Translations under genes and position numbers: made by a program
Part shown: positions 60,274 through 64,000 of the stretch, in pieces
Layout of the letters: every line of letters begins with the position of its first letter
How positions within the stretch are numbered: the stretch's first letter is position 1
NCBI GenBank assembly: GCA_964542915.1
Contig: CAZIVP010000007.1
Coordinates: 62,001 to 126,000 of the forward strand
Origin: CAZIVP01 sp964542915
GTDB lineage: Bacteria; Calditrichota; Calditrichia; Calditrichales; Calditrichaceae
DNA: 64,000 nt
Reading direction: 5' to 3'
The notes under the pieces: model-generated
Database searches by the model: none
Seen by the model: the letters and a program-made list of their open reading frames with translations, nothing else
Told to the model about the DNA's origin: nothing

Positions 60274-61436
60274 GATGTCGGTTCGTCTGCCTCCGGCGCC
60301 AAATCGTTCAGGTGTACGGTAAACGTACTGCCTTTCTCTTTTTCGCTTTCGACCTCCACGCTGCCTTCATAGAGGTTAGTGAGTCGTTTTAAGATTGAAA
60401 GCCCCAATCCGCTGCCCATGATATTGCGGGTCTGTTCATTTTTAATTCGTGAAAACTCCCGGAACAATTTTTCCTGTTCCTGTTCGCTCATTCCGATACC
60501 GGTATCGGCGACTTTAATGATGGCTGAGCGATCGTCTTTCGTTATGTACACATCCACCCGTCCGTTATCTTTATTATATTTGATGGCGTTGGAGATCAAA
60601 TTGTTGAATATAATTTCCAGTTCGCCGGCGTCTCCCCAAATTTCAATCGGCTCTTCGGCATGCAAATCGATATCGATGTTGCGTTCTTTAGCGCTGACGC
60701 TCAATGTTTCAATGGACTGTTTGGCCGGTTTCAGAATGTTCACCTTTTCCAGTTTCCGTTTTTTCTCTCCGGACTCGATACGCGTTAGATCGAGCAAATC
60801 AAAAATAAGCTTCCGCATGCCGTCAAGCCGTAACAGGGAGCGCTCAATGATTTTATCGTAATCGGCAATATCATCGCCCGCCGTGTGCCTTTTCATCAAT
60901 TGCAGATAGCTGTCCACCGCCGCAAGCGGCGCTTTTAATTCATGAGCCAGTACCGAAATAAACTGGAAACGTACTTTGCGTTTTTCTTCAGACAATGTCC
61001 GCGCCTGACGCTGGGCGATGAGACTCCGCGCGGCTTTTTTGACCACGCTTTTAAGTTCGTCTGGTGTAAATGGTTTAGCCAGGAAATCGAAGGCGCCGTT
61101 TTTGGTCGCGCTCACCGCCACTTCGATCGAGGCGTAAGCGGTGACCATAACCGTAAGCACGTCGATCTTATTTTCAAGGATTTTTTCAAGAACGTCCAAC
61201 CCGCTTAAACCGGGCATTTTATAATCCAGGAGCACCAAATCGAAGTGTTCGCCCAGTAATTTTTCCATGGCTTCATTTCCATCGGCCGCGTCATCCACGT
61301 TAAAACCGACTTCGCGATCATCCAGATCCGGTACGTTAACCCGGAATCGACTGAGCACTTTGGCTGCGCCCTTGCGCATGCCCGCTTCATCGTCGACGAT
61401 TAGAACGTTTAAGTTTTCCATGGTTTGCACTTTCAT
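60270..61436 (-). CDS. Receiver - histidine kinase protein of the hydrogenase locus
   Basis: 388 residues, unusual order: receiver first, kinase last. The receiver (about 8-150) has LIVDDEAGMR, DLVLLDYKMPGLSG with the Asp, and LAKPFTPDELKSVV, and includes a 20-residue insertion after the first helix. HisKA is FISVLAHELKAPLAAVDSYLQLM; the HATPase domain has NNLISNAIKYNKDNG, ADTGIGMSEQE and GSGLGLSILKRL. No membrane helix, so it is cytoplasmic. It could take a phosphate from the upstream H-cluster kinase and pass on the signal. Start at 61436; an internal ATG five codons on (MENLNVLIVDDE) is as likely. Confidence 0.9.
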   Translation of the reverse strand: MKVQTMENLNVLIVDDEAGMRKGAAKVLSRFRVNVPDLDDREVGFNVDDAADGNEAMEKLLGEHFDLVLLDYKMPGLSGLDVLEKILENKIDVLTVMVTAYASIEVAVSATKNGAFDFLAKPFTPDELKSVVKKAARSLIAQRQARTLSEEKRKVRFQFISVLAHELKAPLAAVDSYLQLMKRHTAGDDIADYDKIIERSLLRLDGMRKLIFDLLDLTRIESGEKKRKLEKVNILKPAKQSIETLSVSAKERNIDIDLHAEEPIEIWGDAGELEIIFNNLISNAIKYNKDNGRVDVYITKDDRSAIIKVADTGIGMSEQEQEKLFREFSRIKNEQTRNIMGSGLGLSILKRLTNLYEGSVEVESEKEKGSTFTVHLNDLAPEADEPTS

Positions 61437-61442
61437 CCAATG

Positions 61443-61844
61443 TTATTGCGGTTGTAACAAACGGTTGATCTCTTTTTGCAGTTGTTCAAAACGAATCTCT
61501 TTATCCAGCACTGTATCGGCTTTAATCCACGAGCGCATTTCATCCGTTGCAGCGTCGAACTTCAATCCCGTTTCTCCGGTTACGCCGGTTATCAGAATGA
61601 CCGGCACATCGGGATATTTTTTCTTGACTTTATAACTCAGAACAAAACCGCTGTCTTTATGCTCCATCATTAAATCCAAAATAGCCAGATCCGGTTTAGA
61701 CTCTTTTAGAATGCGCTCGGCTTCGGCCTGGCTTTGGGCTGCTAATGTTTTAAAATTCATGGCTTCCAGCTTAAGCCGCATCTGTTCCAGAAGATCGATA
61801 TCGTCGTCGGCGATCAGGATTGTTTTTTGATTTCGTGCTGCCAT
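61443..61844 (-). CDS. Response regulator receiver of the hydrogenase locus
   Basis: 133 residues, receiver only. ILIADDDIDLLEQMR has the acidic pocket, DLAILDLMMEHKDSGF the phospho-acceptor Asp, and VILITGVTGETG the Thr switch. The last part (DEMRSWIKADTVLDKEIRFEQL) has a Lys where the conserved Lys is expected but not the usual KP motif. This form with LDLMMEHxDSGF is common next to [FeFe]-hydrogenase kinases in anaerobes. It lies nine bases after the H-cluster kinase gene and six before the receiver-kinase gene, so it is part of one phosphorelay. Confidence 0.9.
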   Translation of the reverse strand: MAARNQKTILIADDDIDLLEQMRLKLEAMNFKTLAAQSQAEAERILKESKPDLAILDLMMEHKDSGFVLSYKVKKKYPDVPVILITGVTGETGLKFDAATDEMRSWIKADTVLDKEIRFEQLQKEINRLLQPQ

Positions 61845-61853
61845 GATGTTTCC

Positions 61854-63881
61854 TCATCTATTTGATTGTTCGTGTTGACCGTTGCCGTTGGCTGCGAAGT
61901 TTCTTTGCCGCGGCAGCGTTACGACAAACGTGGTTCCTGTCGGGCCTTTTTTTTGATCGCAGTTTGAGATGACCTCTATTTGGCCGCGATGCATTTTTAT
62001 GATGCCGTAGGTTACCGCCAAACCAAGGCCCGTACCTTTACCAATTTGTTTGGTTGTGAATAGCGGTTCGAATATTTTTTGTTGAATGGACTCGGGGATG
62101 CCCGGTCCGGTATCCTGTACATGAATTTTGATGCGCCCGTTGTCCTGTTCGGTTTTTATTGCGATGCGACCGCCCTCGGGCATGGCTTCGACGGCGTTCA
62201 TGATCAGATTGGTCAGCACCTGCATAATTTGGTCGGCGTCCACTTCAACTTTGCGATCAATCAGACGGTGCTCTACATCGATTTGAACATGCTCCGGTTT
62301 AATAATCGCCTTCAGGCAGCGGTCGATCAGATTACAGATATCCGTGGCCTGGTGCACCACTTTATTTTTACGTGCAAAATTGAGCAAGCCCGAAACGATG
62401 GTTTTACAGCGTTCGGCCTGCTCCACGATCATATTTATTTCCTCGTACATCTCGGAATCTTTCGGACACGCTTCCGCCATCAACTTTGCGTAAAGCAGAA
62501 TCACGCCCAGGGGATTGTTGATTTCATGAGCGATACCGGCGGAAAGTTGTCCCATGCTGGCCCTCTTTTCCGCGGCGATCAAGGCCTGTTGAGTATGGGC
62601 CAGTTCTTCATTGGACTGATGAAGGTCCGAAAGCGATTGTTTCAGGCGCTCAATGGTAAAGGGCAGGCACATTTCATTTTCGGCCAGACCTTTGTGTATG
62701 GCAATAGCGTGTTCGCGGCATGTCTCGTAGCCGCAGGCGCCGCAATCCAGTTCATCTTCGGGATTGTGTTTGCCCATTGCGGCGAGCACTTTATCGATAT
62801 CTTCTTTCGAAGGCAGCGGAATCCGGCAATCCTCCGTACGGAACGTAACCGATAAATCCAGCGTCTGTAACCGATCGTGATAAAGACGGCGGTCTTCCTG
62901 CGATAATGCTTCGATGCGTTTGCGGGCATAATGGCTGACGGCGTTGCGCCGCGTAAAATAGGGTTTTTCTTTGGAAATGCCGGGTCCCATGATGCAGCCG
63001 TTGCAGCATAATACTTCAAGTAATTGGGCCGTCAATGCGCCGTTTTCAAATTCCTTAATAGCCTGCACAAAGTTGCTTTTACCGTCCACCGCCAGCACCT
63101 GTTCGCTTAAAAGGTCTTCCTGCAAATGGGAGGCTTGCAACATTCCCCGGCTAATGGGAAAAAGAGCACCGAGACCGGGCGGCGGCGGATCAAACTCCGA
63201 TGCTTCCACCGATTGTGCTGTAATCGAATGGCGTTCAAACAGGCTGTTTAATTCGCTGAACGTCAATACTTCGTCTATTTCATCCGAAAATAAATCACGA
63301 TTGGCTTCGGATTTTTTAGCGAAACAGGGACCGATGAAAACGATTTTAAGATTATCGCCGTAAAGATGGTGCATAACGCGCGCCATGGCAACCATAGGCG
63401 AAATGACGGGCGCCAGATAGGGCACTAAACCGGGATGATACTTTTCGACATAAGCCACGATAGCCGGACATGAGGTGGCGATATAGCGTTGTTCATTACC
63501 ATTTGCAATCAGTTTACGGTAAGCGTTGGCCACAAGATCGGCGCCAAATGAAACCTCGCTTACATAATCGAAGCCCAGCCGCCTAACCATTCCAACAAAG
63601 GCGTTATAATCCAAATCCTGGTATTCGACCGGAAAACTCGGTGCCACGATAGCCGCCACGGGCACGGATCCATTCAGAAGCCTTTGCACATCCTCCGTGG
63701 AAGCCGCCACCTTCTTGGCGTTTTGCCTGCAGACGCGTACACAATTGCCGCAGCCGATGCAGCGTTCGGCGATCACCTCGGCCTGTCCGCCTGATATGCG
63801 GATGGCTTTGGCGGGGCAATCGCGTACACAGGTGTAGCACACCCGGCAGCGTTCTTTTATGGTACTGATCAATCCGATCAT
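61854..63881 (-). CDS. H-cluster-domain histidine kinase (sensory [FeFe] hydrogenase type)
   Basis: 675 residues, no membrane helix. Residues 1-55 hold eight Cys for two [4Fe-4S] clusters (CRVCYTCVRDCP, CIGCGNCVRVC). Residues about 75-330 are an [FeFe]-hydrogenase large-subunit domain: TSCPAIV (Cys138), GPCFAKKSEA (Cys186) and LCCNGCIMGPG (Cys292 and Cys296) keep all four H-cluster ligands, but the extra Cys used for proton transfer (TSCC in catalytic enzymes) is missing. A four-Cys FeS domain (residues 380-405: CGACGYETC and EMC) comes next, then HisKA with GIAHEINNPLG (His452) and an HATPase (NLIMNAVEAMPEGG, DTGPGI, GKGTGLGLAV). It most likely senses H2 or redox state and signals through the two receivers downstream. 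Confidence 0.92.
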   Translation of the reverse strand: MIGLISTIKERCRVCYTCVRDCPAKAIRISGGQAEVIAERCIGCGNCVRVCRQNAKKVAASTEDVQRLLNGSVPVAAIVAPSFPVEYQDLDYNAFVGMVRRLGFDYVSEVSFGADLVANAYRKLIANGNEQRYIATSCPAIVAYVEKYHPGLVPYLAPVISPMVAMARVMHHLYGDNLKIVFIGPCFAKKSEANRDLFSDEIDEVLTFSELNSLFERHSITAQSVEASEFDPPPPGLGALFPISRGMLQASHLQEDLLSEQVLAVDGKSNFVQAIKEFENGALTAQLLEVLCCNGCIMGPGISKEKPYFTRRNAVSHYARKRIEALSQEDRRLYHDRLQTLDLSVTFRTEDCRIPLPSKEDIDKVLAAMGKHNPEDELDCGACGYETCREHAIAIHKGLAENEMCLPFTIERLKQSLSDLHQSNEELAHTQQALIAAEKRASMGQLSAGIAHEINNPLGVILLYAKLMAEACPKDSEMYEEINMIVEQAERCKTIVSGLLNFARKNKVVHQATDICNLIDRCLKAIIKPEHVQIDVEHRLIDRKVEVDADQIMQVLTNLIMNAVEAMPEGGRIAIKTEQDNGRIKIHVQDTGPGIPESIQQKIFEPLFTTKQIGKGTGLGLAVTYGIIKMHRGQIEVISNCDQKKGPTGTTFVVTLPRQRNFAANGNGQHEQSNR

Positions 63882-63911
63882 GTTGTTTTCACCCTTGTTT
63901 CCCGTTGCAAT

Positions 63912-64000
63912 CTATGTCAGCACCTCTTTTTTATGGTAATGGGTGTGTAACAGCCGATGGCTGAGGTCGCCTAGCGGCCGGCCCAGAAACGTATCGTACA
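63912..64000 (-). CDS. [FeFe] hydrogenase large subunit, C-terminal end (rest outside window)
   Basis: Only the last 29 residues are in the window. The minus-strand frame reads YDTFLGRPLGDLSHRL then LHTHYHKKEVLT and a TAG stop at 63914-63912. FLGxP followed by S-H-x-LLHTHY is the standard C-terminus (small-subunit domain) of HydA/HndD-type [FeFe] hydrogenases. It is 30 bases upstream of the H-cluster kinase gene on the same strand, so the catalytic hydrogenase is very probably the next gene beyond the window edge and belongs to the same operon. Confidence 0.8.
   Translation of the reverse strand, partial: YDTFLGRPLGDLSHRLLHTHYHKKEVLT

Noticed and set aside
1..64000. tRNA, rRNA, CRISPR array, prophage, IS element or integron
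   Set aside because: I looked in all larger gaps and saw no cloverleaf, no regularly spaced repeats, no transposase or integrase, and no phage structural genes.

Overview
The window looks like chromosomal DNA from a free-living Gram-negative bacterium of the Fibrobacterota-Chlorobiota-Bacteroidota (FCB) superphylum. My best guess is Calditrichota or a related lineage. Two large secreted proteins, a multihaem cytochrome and a subtilase, end in a C-terminal sorting domain of the type IX secretion kind (NYPNPFN core, then YNxxGQ/YNLLGQ and SGVYxY). There is also an [FeFe]-hydrogenase maturation locus and a quinol NO reductase, which suggests a facultative or anaerobic respiratory and fermentative life. 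The taxonomic call is inference. I see no phage, IS element, CRISPR array, rRNA or tRNA.

Layout. 1-8383 (+): a tightly packed surface-polysaccharide operon (two GT2 glycosyltransferases, a YfhO-like membrane protein, a GT4, a glucuronyl C5-epimerase-like protein and an asparagine-synthetase-like protein without the glutaminase Cys). 8554-11879 (+): a trio of threonine-synthase-like enzyme, APS/PAPS reductase and fold-III PLP decarboxylase, followed by a 3-methyladenine DNA glycosylase. 21127-12628 (-): a NO-stress operon led by an NsrR-like Rrf2 regulator with a near-consensus promoter (DUF438/hemerythrin/PAS, DUF1858, hemerythrin, qNOR, RIC repair protein, YwiC-like, PepSY). 21364-24101 (-): flavin lipoprotein, TrhA/hemolysin III and an NtrC-type regulator. 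24465-27538 (+): a secreted nine-haem cytochrome and a small receiver-like protein.

27760-31144 (+): glycerophosphodiester use (GDPD, alpha/beta hydrolase, GlpD). 31186-43496: mixed genes, namely a gamma-glutamyltransferase-family protein, IscU-like scaffold, STAS protein, DacB, a NifS-SelD fusion, a six-PAS hybrid kinase, a DinB-fold protein and a papain-like peptidase. 45731-43587 (-): T9SS subtilase. 51268-45835 (-): a polyphosphate operon (Ppk1, ROK sugar kinase, CHAD protein, orphan ParA ATPase).

51373-54130 (+): an SOS island. lexA and the dinB cassette share an exact TGTAC-N4-GTACA operator placed the same way just after the -10 box. It includes a LexA-like protein whose catalytic Ser is lost, and it is visibly GC-rich. 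55650-54148 (-) is a sodium:solute symporter and 56058-56429 (+) an orphan receiver protein. 64000-56440 (-) is a hydrogenase locus: the C-terminal end of an [FeFe] hydrogenase large subunit at the window edge, a histidine kinase fused to an H-cluster domain (putative H2 sensor), two response-regulator proteins, then hydE, hydG and hydF.
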